Translations under genes and position numbers: made by a program | Shown: positions 42,515 through 50,670 of the stretch, one piece after another | Position numbering within the stretch: position 1 is the stretch's first letter | How the letters are laid out: each line of letters begins with the position of its first letter | Assembly: GCF_035982055.1 (NCBI RefSeq) | Contig: NZ_CP108427.1 | Span: 124,001-188,000 of the forward strand | Length of the DNA stretch: 64,000 nucleotides | DNA from: Streptomyces sp. NBC_01288 | GTDB lineage: Bacteria; Actinomycetota; Actinomycetes; Streptomycetales; Streptomycetaceae | Direction of reading: 5' to 3' | Notes under the pieces: model-generated | The model's database searches: none | Told to the model about the DNA's origin: nothing | What the model saw: only the letters and a program-made list of their open reading frames with translations

Positions 42515-43567
42515 ATGAACCACAACCGTCCCGGAACGGGCCCCCTCACCGTCACCGTCCTCGTCTTCCCCGGTGTCCGGCTGCTCGATGTGACCGGCCC
42601 GATCGAGGTGTTCGCGTCGGCCAACGAGTTCGGCGGGCGCTATCGGGTGCAGGTCGCGTCCGAGGACGGCGCCGGGGTGATCACCTCCGCCGGGACCCGC
42701 ATCGGCGCCGACCTCGCCGTGGACGACGTGCGCGAGCCGTACGACGTCCTCGTGATCCCGGGCGGCCCCGAATGGGAGACGGCGATCAAGGACGACGCGC
42801 TCCTGGATGCCGTGCGACGGCTGCACGGCATGGCGCGTTGCACGGCGTCGGTGTGCACCGGCGCGTTCCTGCTGGCCGCGGCCGGACTCCTGCGAGGGCG
42901 TCGGGCCGTGACGCACTGGCGGCAGTCCCGGCAACTGGCCGTTCGTTTCCCGTCCGTGCGGGTCCAGCCGGACGCGATCTTCGTGCGGGACGGCCCGATG
43001 ATGACCTCGGCGGGTGTCTCGGCCGGTATCGATCTCTCCCTGGCGCTCGTCGAGGAGCATTTCGGTGCGGAGGTCGCCCGGGCGGTCGCCAAGGACATGG
43101 TCGTCTTCATGCAACGCCCGGGAGGGCAGTCGCAGTTCAGCGTCCGCTCCCAACTCCCTTACTCCCGAGTGGAGATGCTCCGGCGAGTGCTGGACACGGT
43201 CGCCGCAAACCCCGGCGCCGAGCACACGCTGGCCGCCATGTCCCGCCGGGCGGGCATCAGCGTCCGCCATATGAGCCGGCTCTTCGACGAAGAGGTGGGG
43301 ACGACCCCGGCCCGGTACGTGGAGCAGGTCCGGCTGGAGGCGGCCCAGGTGTTGCTGGAGAGCGGTGACGAGGCCCTGCCGGTGGTGGCGCGGCGCACCG
43401 GGTTCGGCTCGGCCGAGTCGCTCCGCAGGGCGTTCGTACGGCACTTGGGGGTGACGCCGGGCGCGTTCCGGACGAGCTTCCGGACGACCGGAACGGCCAC
43501 GGGCACAGACTCGGACTCGGACTCGGACTCGGCTATCGCGAACACAGAACAGGACAGACAGGCATGA
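42515..43567 (+). CDS. GlxA-family AraC regulator with DJ-1/PfpI domain
   Basis: 350 residues. The N-terminal DJ-1/PfpI domain (about 10-185) carries ASVCTGAFLLAAAGLLRGRR with the conserved Cys of the nucleophile elbow. The C-terminal AraC domain (about 215-320) has two helix-turn-helix units (TLAAMSRRAGISVRHMSRLF and PVVARRTGFGSAESLRRAFV). The last 25 residues contain a DSDSDSDS run encoded by a short tandem repeat. It overlaps the following DUF6884 gene by 4 bases. Ligand and targets unknown. Confidence 0.9.
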   Translation: MNHNRPGTGPLTVTVLVFPGVRLLDVTGPIEVFASANEFGGRYRVQVASEDGAGVITSAGTRIGADLAVDDVREPYDVLVIPGGPEWETAIKDDALLDAVRRLHGMARCTASVCTGAFLLAAAGLLRGRRAVTHWRQSRQLAVRFPSVRVQPDAIFVRDGPMMTSAGVSAGIDLSLALVEEHFGAEVARAVAKDMVVFMQRPGGQSQFSVRSQLPYSRVEMLRRVLDTVAANPGAEHTLAAMSRRAGISVRHMSRLFDEEVGTTPARYVEQVRLEAAQVLLESGDEALPVVARRTGFGSAESLRRAFVRHLGVTPGAFRTSFRTTGTATGTDSDSDSDSAIANTEQDRQA

Positions 43568-44025
43568 CCCCGAACGACCAACCCCAACTCGACTACTTCA
43601 AGTACTTCAAGCCGGAACTCGTCGTCATCCCGTGCGGCAGCCGCAAGCTCGACCGGCCCGCGCGCGCCGCCGACCTGTACACCGGCTCGTACCACCGCGC
43701 GTGCCGCAAGGCTGCCGACGCACTACGGCCCGACCGGCTGCTGATCCTCTCCGCGCGGTACGGCCTGCTCGACCTCGACGACGTGGTCGAGCCGTACGAC
43801 ACCCCGCACGGTGCGACGGACGCCGTGACGTCCCAACTCATCCTGGAACAGGCGACGTTGCGGGGCATCGTGCTCCTCGATCCGGTCGTCGCCCTCGGCG
43901 GCGCCCGGCACGTCGGCCTCGTCCATTCCGTCTGGCCGCACGCCTTCACCCCGCTTGCCGGGACCCGAGGGATGGGCGAGCAGATGGCCCGCCTCGCGGC
44001 ACTGCGCAATGGCGCGGTCAAATAG
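43564..44025 (+). CDS. DUF6884-like protein
   Basis: 153 residues. LVVIPCGSRKLDRPARAADLY (about 18-38), ILSARYGLLDLDDVVEPYD and LLDPVVALGGARHVGLV are the conserved blocks of the DUF6884 group, found in actinobacteria and phages and possibly related to the YaaA/queuine fold. No catalytic role is known. It overlaps the regulator gene by ATGA, so the two are co-translated. The C and K of PCGSRK are conserved. Confidence 0.7.
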   Translation: MTPNDQPQLDYFKYFKPELVVIPCGSRKLDRPARAADLYTGSYHRACRKAADALRPDRLLILSARYGLLDLDDVVEPYDTPHGATDAVTSQLILEQATLRGIVLLDPVVALGGARHVGLVHSVWPHAFTPLAGTRGMGEQMARLAALRNGAVK

Positions 44026-44030
44026 CCCCG

Positions 44031-45137
44031 CTACGTGAGGGAGTTACTCAGCTCCCGCGTCGCCGACCGCGCGGTCCTGGCGACGGCGACGTGGCGCAGG
44101 GAGCCGCCCGCCACCACGATCCAGGCCAGGACGAGCAGCACGTAGAACACCACGGCCGGCCAGATGAACAACACCGAACCGGTGCGCCCCGCAAGGGAGT
44201 TGGTGGCGGTCACGAGGGCGCCGAACGGGAAGATGAACGACCACCAGGTGGGCGCGAACGGCAGCCCGGCGCGAATCGTCCGTGCGGTCAGGGCGGTGGC
44301 GAGCGCCAGCCACAGCAGGGCGAAGCCCCACACCAGGACTCCGCCCAGCAGCGCGAGCGCCTCGGCGCCCCGGGCGTAGAGCGCGGGCAGTGTGCTCGGT
44401 GCCGCCGTGGCCAGCGCGCCGAGTGCGGTCACGGCCTGGCCCAGGGCCCCGAGGCCGATCCACACCGTGGGCACCATGGCGCCGGTGGGTGCGTCATGGT
44501 GCACGAGGCGGCCGTAGAGGATGGCCAGGACCAGGAGCGCCGCGACGAGGCCCAGGCCGAGCATCGCGTAGCAGGCGAGGAGCAGGGCGAGCCGGAGTTG
44601 ACCGGCGGGGGTGTACGGGACGAGCAGGGCGCCGGTCGCGGCGGAGACCATCGGGGGCACGATCGGCATCAGCCAGCCGCCGAACGCCGCGTCCGGGGCG
44701 AAGCGGTGCCGGGTGACCATCAGGTACGGGACCGTGCAGGCGGTGGCGAGGCCGAGTGCGGTGCCGAGCGACCAGAGCACCCGGTCCACGTCCAGCGCGA
44801 CGTCGAGTCCGATCACCCGCCGGCCGAGCAGCAGTGTCCCGGCGCCGACCGTGAGCAGTGCCATCGGCGGTGCGCCGAAGAACTGCGCCACGACCGGATC
44901 CCCCGCGTGCGACCGCAGCGCCCGGCCCCGGAGGTACCCGACGGCCAGCAGGACCAGCAGCAGTACGGCGCCCACCCAGACGACCGTGGCGGCGGTCCGC
45001 ACCCCGGGGAGGCTCCGCGGGAGGGTGACCGCCGCGTCGGCGACGATGCCGGTGCCCATCACGGCCGCGAACCAGCTGGGGGTGAGGGGTGGGCGGGTTG
45101 CGCTGGGGGCCGTGGGCGAGGTCGTGGAGCGGATCAT
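44031..45137 (-). CDS. TDT/SLAC1-family channel or transporter
   Basis: 368 residues with about ten membrane helices. The start TPSWFAAVMGTGIVADAAVT and segments PYLMVTRHR and FAPTWWSFIFPFGALVTATN (about 285-304) match the tellurite-resistance/dicarboxylate (TDT) family, which includes the SLAC1 anion channel, TehA and the sulfite exporter Ssu1. The transported anion is not predictable. The ATG at 45137 places the first conserved helix about 20 residues in. Confidence 0.85.
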   Translation of the reverse strand: MIRSTTSPTAPSATRPPLTPSWFAAVMGTGIVADAAVTLPRSLPGVRTAATVVWVGAVLLLVLLAVGYLRGRALRSHAGDPVVAQFFGAPPMALLTVGAGTLLLGRRVIGLDVALDVDRVLWSLGTALGLATACTVPYLMVTRHRFAPDAAFGGWLMPIVPPMVSAATGALLVPYTPAGQLRLALLLACYAMLGLGLVAALLVLAILYGRLVHHDAPTGAMVPTVWIGLGALGQAVTALGALATAAPSTLPALYARGAEALALLGGVLVWGFALLWLALATALTARTIRAGLPFAPTWWSFIFPFGALVTATNSLAGRTGSVLFIWPAVVFYVLLVLAWIVVAGGSLRHVAVARTARSATRELSNSLT

Positions 45138-45354
45138 GGCCCCAACGTAGGTCGGTGTCGGGGCAGTGTTCCTGGTCGTGTCCTGATGCGAGGGAGGGCT
45201 GGCCCATATCGAGGGGACGGCCCGGTTCGCGGGCCGAGTCGGCGTCTCCCGGTGCGTCCGTACCGCGTGAACCGATCGGTCCCGGGTAGGAAACCGGCTC
45301 GGGCACGACCGGACGAACGGTCGCGCCTTGCACGAACGAAGGGACGGTTGGGAC

Positions 45355-45723
45355 ATGGCGTTGGAGCAGGTCGCCGAGGACGCGGTGGACGCGCTCGTCG
45401 TGAACGACGGGCTTGTGCTGCTGGTGGATGTGCAGGGTGGCTGGAGTCTGCCGTCCGGTGTCCCCGAGGAGGCCGAGACGGCGCAGGCCACTGCCGCGCG
45501 GGCGGTGTACGAACTCACCGGTTTCCTCGTGGACGGCACAAGCCTTCTGGAGTCCGAGTCCGGAGGCGGGCCGGCCGTGGTGTGCCAACTGCTCAGCGAC
45601 GACCCGTCGGGAGAGGCTCAGCTCACCGCGGGGCAGGTCCGTTGGGCGCCCTTCGCCGATGCCATCGCCGCCGGGGTACCGGCGCCCGTGCGGGTCTATC
45701 TGGAGGGCCATACGCCGGTGTAG
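45355..45723 (+). CDS. Nudix-like protein with degenerate Nudix box
   Basis: 122 residues with the Nudix fold pattern (VVNDGLVLLVDVQGGWSLPSG leading into a helix). The Nudix box is imperfect: GVPEEAETAQATAARAVYELTG has RAVYEL where REVxEE is expected, so metal binding and catalysis are doubtful. GGGACGGTTGGGAC precedes the ATG. It may be a non-catalytic or altered-specificity member. Confidence 0.65.
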   Translation: MALEQVAEDAVDALVVNDGLVLLVDVQGGWSLPSGVPEEAETAQATAARAVYELTGFLVDGTSLLESESGGGPAVVCQLLSDDPSGEAQLTAGQVRWAPFADAIAAGVPAPVRVYLEGHTPV

Positions 45724-45742
45724 GAAATGCCGGGTCCCGCGC

Positions 45743-45763
45743 GTGGTACCACTGGTACCGTGG
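45743..45763. promoter_or_regulatory. Operator of the toxin-antitoxin pair
   Basis: Two GGTACC palindromes (45745-45750 and 45754-45759) nine bases apart form an overlapping repeat TGGTACCACTGGTACC immediately upstream of the antitoxin gene. This is the usual site and form of an autoregulatory RHH or Phd operator. Confidence 0.6.
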
Positions 45764-45768
45764 ACGTC

Positions 45769-46068
45769 ATGCCGAACACGCCGAAAGCCATGAACCTCCG
45801 CTTCCGAGACCCCCGGCAGCGCGCGGCCATCGAGGCCGCCGCCAAGCAGGCCGGGGTCAGCCTCCAGGAGTACATCCTCTCGGCCGCCTATGCGCGGGCT
45901 ACGGCCGTCGAGGAGCGGTTCCTTGAGGGCTTCAAGGAGTCGATGGCGCGCAGCGGCGCGGCGTTCGCGGCCGAGCCCGGCAGCGCCGATCCCGGCGCGG
46001 AGCAGCGGGCGGCCGAGGCGGACGCCCTCCGTGAACTTGAGCGCCAGGAGCAGGGGCACGCCGCGTGA
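45769..46068 (+). CDS. Ribbon-helix-helix antitoxin (DUF1778-like)
   Basis: 99 residues. The N-terminus KAMNLRFRDPRQRAAIEAAA with SLQEYILSAAYARA is a ribbon-helix-helix DNA-binding unit; the C-terminus is a charged helical tail that would bind the toxin. The stop overlaps the ATG of the Doc-like gene (GTGA/ATGA arrangement at 46065-46068), so the pair is co-translated. The upstream palindromes fit autoregulation. Confidence 0.8.
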   Translation: MPNTPKAMNLRFRDPRQRAAIEAAAKQAGVSLQEYILSAAYARATAVEERFLEGFKESMARSGAAFAAEPGSADPGAEQRAAEADALRELERQEQGHAA

Positions 46069-46451
46069 CCCAGCCCGAACCGCCGCACGCGCTCGACGTC
46101 ACCTTCCTGCTGCACGCCGCCGAACTGCTCGACCGGGACCCCCAGGTCGACGACTACGGCCCGCTGTACGCCGCGGCCGCCCGGGTCGACGCGCGCGCGA
46201 TGGAGCGCGACATCTACGGCTCCGTGCACCTCAAGGCAGCCGCGCTGCTCCAGACCCTGGCGAAGCTGCCGTGTCTGGAGCACTCCAACGAGGCCTTCGC
46301 GTGGCACGCGACCGAGGCCTATCTGATCCTCAACGAGCGCCGCCTCGACTACCAGCCCAAAGCGGCCGTGGCACTCGTCCGCGACGCCGCCTCCGGGGAA
46401 CTGGGCCTCCCCCGGATCGCCCGCCGGCTTCGCGACTGGACCACCGCCTGA
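46065..46451 (+). CDS. Doc/Fic-family toxin-like protein with altered active site
   Basis: 128 residues. VHLKAAALLQTLAKL aligns with the KAAALLxxLxxNHxLxDGNKRxAW region of Doc-type toxins. The following motif reads PCLEHSNEAFAWHA, so the catalytic His is replaced by Pro and the Gly-Asn-Lys/Arg phosphate loop by Ser-Asn-Glu-Ala. AMP or phosphate transfer is therefore unlikely by the standard mechanism. The antitoxin partner lies immediately upstream. Either a neutralised toxin or a variant activity is possible. Confidence 0.75.
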   Translation: MTQPEPPHALDVTFLLHAAELLDRDPQVDDYGPLYAAAARVDARAMERDIYGSVHLKAAALLQTLAKLPCLEHSNEAFAWHATEAYLILNERRLDYQPKAAVALVRDAASGELGLPRIARRLRDWTTA

Positions 46452-46471
46452 GCGCACGGGGCCTTCGGTTC

Positions 46472-46903
46472 TCAGGCCGTCGCCTTCCGGATGCGGGCGA
46501 GCAGGGTCCGTAGCTGCGCCCGGTCCTCCGTGTCCAGTTCGGCCGTCGCCTCCGCGAGCGCGAGGCCGTCGATCTCCTCCGCCTCGCGGTGGCACTCCCG
46601 GCCCTTGTCGGTGAGGCGCAGCAGGAACGCGCGACGGTCGTGCGGATGCCGTACGCGCTCCACGAGACCGTCGCGTTCCAGGCTGTCCACGATGCTGGTC
46701 GTGGTCCGTGCCGCGACGCCGGTCATCTCGCTCAAGTCCCGCATACGGAGGGGCTGTTCGGCGTGCGCGAGCATCCGCAGGGCACGCAGTCGCGCGACCG
46801 AGGCCCCGTTGGCGCGCAGCCGGGTCTCGACGAACTGGCGCAGCTGGTGCGTCGTCTCGTAGAGCTCGTCGACCAGGATGTCGCTGCTGCCGTGCACTGC
46901 CAT
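46472..46903 (-). CDS. MarR-family regulator
   Basis: 143 residues. The winged helix includes MRDLSEMTGVAARTTTSIVD (about 54-73) and the wing RVRHPHDRRAFLLRLT. The ATG at 46903 gives a standard N-terminus. It is divergent from an MFS exporter gene, and a palindromic operator lies between them, the classic drug-efflux arrangement. Confidence 0.9.
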   Translation of the reverse strand: MAVHGSSDILVDELYETTHQLRQFVETRLRANGASVARLRALRMLAHAEQPLRMRDLSEMTGVAARTTTSIVDSLERDGLVERVRHPHDRRAFLLRLTDKGRECHREAEEIDGLALAEATAELDTEDRAQLRTLLARIRKATA

Positions 46904-46957
46904 GGCGTTCCCCGTTCCGTGGTGAGGGCCGATTGTACGAGCCCCGGGCGGCTTCAA

Positions 46958-46984
46958 TGAGCACTCACATAGTGAGTATGCTCA
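46958..46984. promoter_or_regulatory. MarR operator between marR and the MFS gene
   Basis: A perfect ACTCAC-ATA-GTGAGT inverted repeat (46963-46977) is extended by TGAGC on the left and GCTCA on the right. It lies between the divergent starts, where bound MarR would block both. Confidence 0.75.
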
Positions 46985-46988
46985 GCAT

Positions 46989-48530
46989 GTGCTGCCGTTC
47001 CGACGCCCTCCCGTCCCCCTCGCCCCTCCCCTTCACCCACGAGACCCTCGCGACCTCCGGGTTCTCCGCCGCCTCCGTGGTCTCCGCCCCGGTCAGCGTC
47101 TCGTCGTTCCCGTCATGTGTGTCTGCGTGACGTTCATAGCGATCGTCGACGGAGCGATCACGACCGTCGCGCTCCCGTCGATCGCGCGCCAGTTCCAGTT
47201 GACGACGGCCGCCCTTGACGGGGTGGTCGTGGTCTATCCGGTCTGCCTGGCCATGGCCATCCCCGCCTCCGCCTGGCTGGTCGAACGGTTCGGCGCCAAG
47301 CGGGTGTTGCTCACCGCCCTCGGCGCCTTCCTCGCCTCGTCACTGCTGTGCGGCGCGGCGGCCGACCTCGGTCAGCTCATCGCCTCCCGCGCGGTACAGG
47401 GGCTGTCCGCCGGATTGCTCTTCCCGGCCGCTGCCTCGCTGCTCTACAGCACCTTCAAATCCTGGGAGCAGGTGCGCATTTCGCGGTACATGATCATCCC
47501 GCAGCAGATAGCCCCGGCCGTCGCGCCGATGCTCGGCGGCCTGCTGGTGGACCACCTGTCGTGGCGTTGGGTGTTCTACGTCAACCTGCCGCTGGGCCTG
47601 CCCGCCGTGGTGTTCGGGGCGCTGTTCCTCGCCGAGCACCGCGGGCACCGGCCCGGCCGATTCGACCTCACCGGGCTGCTGTTGAGCGCGGCGGCTCTGG
47701 GCGGCGTGATGTTCGGCGTCTGCGAGGGCCCCAACCGCGGCTGGACCTCCCCCGCCGTCGTCATCGCCCTCGTCCTGGGCGCGGTCCTGCTCACCGCGGC
47801 CGTCGTCTTCGAACTGCGGGTCTCCGAGCCGCTGTTGAAGCTCCGGCTCTTCGCGGACCGGCTCTTCCGGGACACCAACCTGATCAATCTGGTGGGCTTG
47901 GTGCCGATCCTCGGCGCGATGTACCTCGGGCCGCTCTTTCTCCAGCAGGGGCAGGGCCGTTCCGCGCTGGAGTCGGGCACGAGCACCTTCCCCGAGGCCT
48001 TCGGCGTCCTGCTGACCGTGCAGATCGCCGGGATCCTCTACTCCAGGGTCGGCCCCCGGATCATCATCGGCTCGGGCCTGGCCATGGTGAGCGCGGTCCT
48101 GGTGCTCCTCTCCACCTGCGATCAGGACACCGGCCTGTGGACCTTCCGCGGCTACATGTTCCTGCTCGGGATCGGCATGGGCGGCGTCTTCATGCCGACC
48201 ACGGTGGCCTCGCTGGCGACCCTCTCCCGCAAGGACCTGTCCCAGGCGTCCATGCTCAACACGGTCGTACGGCAGACCGGCGGGGCCTTCGCGCCGGCGG
48301 CGGTGACCACGGCCCTGGTCCTGAGCACGCCTACGGGAGCCGCCGCGAATCCGCCCATCTCCGCTTACCAGCACGCCTACTTGACCCTGGCCGCTCTCGC
48401 CGCGGTGACCGCCGTCTTCGCCTTCACGATCCCCGACGGCCCGGCCCGCGCCGCCGCACGCGGCACCACCGCGTCGGGCGGCGGGAACGCACCGGCCCGG
48501 CTACGACGCCGGCACGAGGAGGCGCACTGA
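46989..48530 (+). CDS. MFS transporter, DHA2 (EmrB/QacA) family
   Basis: About 513 residues with 14 predicted helices. VTFIAIVDGAITTVALPSIA (TM1 with the DHA2 Asp), RAVQGLSAGLLFPAA, and the DHLSWRWVFYVNLPLG motif typical of DHA2 drug exporters are present. The GTG at 46989 lies next to the MarR operator and gives a Pro/Arg-rich N-terminus; ATG at 47115 is an alternative that would start directly at TM1. Probably a drug efflux pump repressed by the divergent MarR. Confidence 0.88.
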   Translation: MLPFRRPPVPLAPPLHPRDPRDLRVLRRLRGLRPGQRLVVPVMCVCVTFIAIVDGAITTVALPSIARQFQLTTAALDGVVVVYPVCLAMAIPASAWLVERFGAKRVLLTALGAFLASSLLCGAAADLGQLIASRAVQGLSAGLLFPAAASLLYSTFKSWEQVRISRYMIIPQQIAPAVAPMLGGLLVDHLSWRWVFYVNLPLGLPAVVFGALFLAEHRGHRPGRFDLTGLLLSAAALGGVMFGVCEGPNRGWTSPAVVIALVLGAVLLTAAVVFELRVSEPLLKLRLFADRLFRDTNLINLVGLVPILGAMYLGPLFLQQGQGRSALESGTSTFPEAFGVLLTVQIAGILYSRVGPRIIIGSGLAMVSAVLVLLSTCDQDTGLWTFRGYMFLLGIGMGGVFMPTTVASLATLSRKDLSQASMLNTVVRQTGGAFAPAAVTTALVLSTPTGAAANPPISAYQHAYLTLAALAAVTAVFAFTIPDGPARAAARGTTASGGGNAPARLRRRHEEAH

Positions 48531-48878
48531 GGCCCGCTCCCCCACGACACTCAGGGGGCGGTCGGCTCTCCCGGCATCACCGGTGAAACCGGTGAAACCG
48601 ACCAGGAATCCCTGGAGTTGAGCACGGCGGTCGTGCACCCGGCGAGCTTCTTGTACCCCTGCGACACCGCCGTCGCACGCTCGGCGGGCACCGGGCCGCC
48701 GATCTCCTCGGCCATAGCGATGATCTTCTCCGGGCCCAACTCGCGGTTGGCCGGCACCAGTTGGTTCAGCGGTTCGCGGCGCAGGTTCTCGTGCTGTTCC
48801 AGGGCCCGTACCGGATCGTCGCGTTGGGAGAAGTGCCCAGGCGAGGACGCGCGCGTCGACGCTCGACCGGGAGCCGTC
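48531..48878. other. Region left of the IS605 remnant, unassigned
   Basis: The minus strand carries an open stretch (48551-48886) with coding-like composition (for example ELGPEKIIAMAEEIGGPVP and SQGYKKLAGCTTAVLNSRDS) whose start would lie inside the insertion-sequence debris. It may be the 3' end of a gene cut by the insertion. I do not recognise a family. Confidence 0.35.
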
Positions 48879-48960
48879 CGGCCCACCCAGGAAAAGTTCC
48901 GCTGCCTCTCGTGCGGCCACCGGGCACACGCTGACGTCGCCCCCGCAACACCTCCCGCAC
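48879..48960 (+). pseudogene. Zinc-ribbon end of tnpB, inverted
   Basis: On the plus strand this segment encodes RPTQEKFRCLSCGHRAHADV, the second half of the TnpB zinc ribbon with the RuvC-III Asp, followed by bases resembling the NAARNILRA codons with indels. It points towards the minus-strand body of tnpB, so the 3' end of the gene has been inverted or derives from a second, convergent copy. Confidence 0.7.
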
Positions 48961-50009
48961 GTCCACGGCCATCACTTCCCGCCCGGCGCTTTCAGCCTTT
49001 GCGTTCAGGATCGCGAGGAACACCCCCCAACCGGCGTCAGCGATCGAACGGTTCAGCCCGGCCTTGCTCGCGGCCCCGTTCGGCAGGAAGCTGCCCGGCT
49101 GCGCGGGGTCGGGCTTCGCCGCAGGAGCCTTGCTCATGTTGCGGATCTTGAGGTCTTCGTGCGCGATGAAGTCGTGCTCCCGGACCAGGCCGAGCGCGGT
49201 CTTGTGCGCGTGGTCGAGCCGCTGGCGGCGTACCTTGCCGTGGAGTTGGGCGACCGTGTCCACAGCACGCCGGTGGTTGCGCGTGCGGTCCTTGGCCTTG
49301 CGGCGCGGAAAGCGACTCAGTGCCTGCTGGGCGACTTCGAGCGTCGCGGCGGCCTTGCGTGCGTGGCGCGGGTTGGCGACGTGTACGCCGTCGGAGACGG
49401 TGAGGAACGAGACAATACCGAGGTCGATGCCGACTGCTGAGCCGGTCGCAGGCAGCGGCTCGGGCCGAGGCTGCTCGGCGGTCAGCACGACAAACCACTT
49501 ACGGCCCTCGCGCTTGACCGACACGGTCTTGACCTTGCCGATCACCGCGCGGTGCTGATTGACCTTGACCTGCCCAACGCCCTGGAAGCGGACCCGGGTC
49601 ACGGGGTCGTGCGGGGTGGATTCCCACCGGCAGCCGTCCCCGTCCTTGGGGAATTCCACCGTGCCGAACCAGTTCACCCCACGGAAGCGCGGGTAGCCGG
49701 GCTTGTCCCCGGCTTTGATCCGGCGAAAGAACGCGGCGAACGCCTTGTCCAGACGGCGCAACGTCGCCTGCCGCGAGGAGAAGGACCAGCGCCCTGCCGC
49801 TCGGGGTCGAAAGCCCGGATGTCCGTGAGCTGTCCGGACTGCTGCCCGTACTTCACGCTCGTCTTCGAGGCGTGCCGGTAGGCGTCGCGACGTTCCTGCA
49901 AGGCCCCGTTGCAGAGGGAGCAGTGATCGCGCAGCATCTCGCCCAGCGCGGCTTGCTGGCCCACGGTGGGCCGCATGAGGAACTTGTACGCACGGATCAC
50001 CCAGCCCAC
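48961..50009 (-). pseudogene. tnpB: tnpB (RNA-guided nuclease of IS605), broken
   Basis: The N-terminal part begins VIRAYKFLMRPTVGQQAALG (from about 50003) and reaches TDIRAFDPERQG. Near 49797 a frameshift moves the reading to RWSFSSRQATLRRLDKAFAAFF, and the body continues through the RuvC-I motif AVGIDLGIVSFLTVSDG and RuvC-II HEDLKIRNMSKA. Coding stops matching TnpB after AGREVMAVD at about 48961; the zinc ribbon and third RuvC Asp are found on the other strand. The active site is therefore split and the protein cannot be functional. The guide-RNA-encoding 3' end is also disrupted. Confidence 0.85.
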
Positions 50010-50116
50010 CCCCTCCCGATCGAAATCCTTGATCCTACGACGCTTGGTTCATATCACCATGCTGGGAACCAAACACCGATATCCGCCGGGGCCGACACGT
50101 TGTCTACCACCTGCCC

Positions 50117-50491
50117 GTGCATTTGGTGTTCGTTACCAAGTACCGGCGTGAAGTCTTCAACGACGCCATGCTGACACGCTGCGAAGAGATCATGCGGAAC
50201 GTCTGCACCGACTTCGGCGCGGACCTGATCGAGTTCAACGGCGAAGAGGATCACGTGCACCTCTTGGTGCACTACCCGCCGAAGGTCGCCCGGCCGGCCC
50301 TGGTGAACTCGCTCAAGGACGTGTCCTCCCGCTACCTGCGGCAGGAGTTCACCGGCCGCGTCAACCGCTTCATCACGCACGGCCGGTTCTGGTCGGGTTC
50401 CTACTTCGCCGGATCCTGCGGTGGCGCGCCGCCGGCGATCGTCAAGCAGTACATCGAGCAGAAAAAACGTCTGCTCCAGCCTGCTGGTTAG
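50117..50491 (+). CDS. tnpA: IS200/IS605 Y1 transposase TnpA, start codon apparently lost
   Basis: About 125 residues from the first usable start. HLVFVTKYRREVFNDAML, the HUH motif in EEDHVHLLVHYPP (His-Val-His) and the catalytic Tyr in IVKQYIEQKK are intact. Upstream in the same frame, from 50051, the conserved N-terminus reads SPCWEPNTDIRRGRHVVYHL without interruption, but the codon where homologues have ATG is ATA. GTG at 50117 would remove about 20 conserved residues. Activity is doubtful though the catalytic residues remain. Confidence 0.8.
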   Translation: MHLVFVTKYRREVFNDAMLTRCEEIMRNVCTDFGADLIEFNGEEDHVHLLVHYPPKVARPALVNSLKDVSSRYLRQEFTGRVNRFITHGRFWSGSYFAGSCGGAPPAIVKQYIEQKKRLLQPAG

Positions 50492-50670
50492 AGCAGTTCC
50501 GAGATCGGATTCCCTCCGAAGAGAGGGATGGGATGGGCGGCGTCGCCGGCCAGTGCCACCCGGCCGAAACTCCAGCACGGGAGCGGGTCCCGGTCCACCA
50601 TCGGATACTCGCAGCAAGGAATAGAGGCATGCAGCCACCGGGTCCGGCCCGCCCAGGGCCAGGGGGAGAG

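Larger units (their letters stand above)
48879..50540. mobile_element. IS200/IS605-type element, degraded
   Basis: The element has divergent tnpA (rightward) and tnpB (leftward) genes, as in IS605. tnpB is broken by a frameshift and by inversion of its 3' end. The right end follows tnpA at about 50.5 kb, where GAGATCGGATTCCCTCCGAAG could form the terminal hairpin. The left end is not clear because of the rearrangement. Confidence 0.75.

Noticed and set aside
48766..48960. Continuation of the minus-strand tnpB frame beyond 48961
   Set aside because: The translation loses all similarity to TnpB there; the true C-terminal coding lies on the plus strand.
48940..48965. CCCCGCAACACCTCCCGCACG read as the TnpB NPRNTSRTC codons
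   Set aside because: On the plus strand it follows HADV, where the NAARNILRA codons belong; the resemblance to NPRNTSRTC is secondary, so a simple inversion suffices.
49966..50151. Small plus-strand reading starting at ATG 50059 at the start of tnpA
   Set aside because: Out of frame with the conserved TnpA N-terminus; it does not encode transposase residues.
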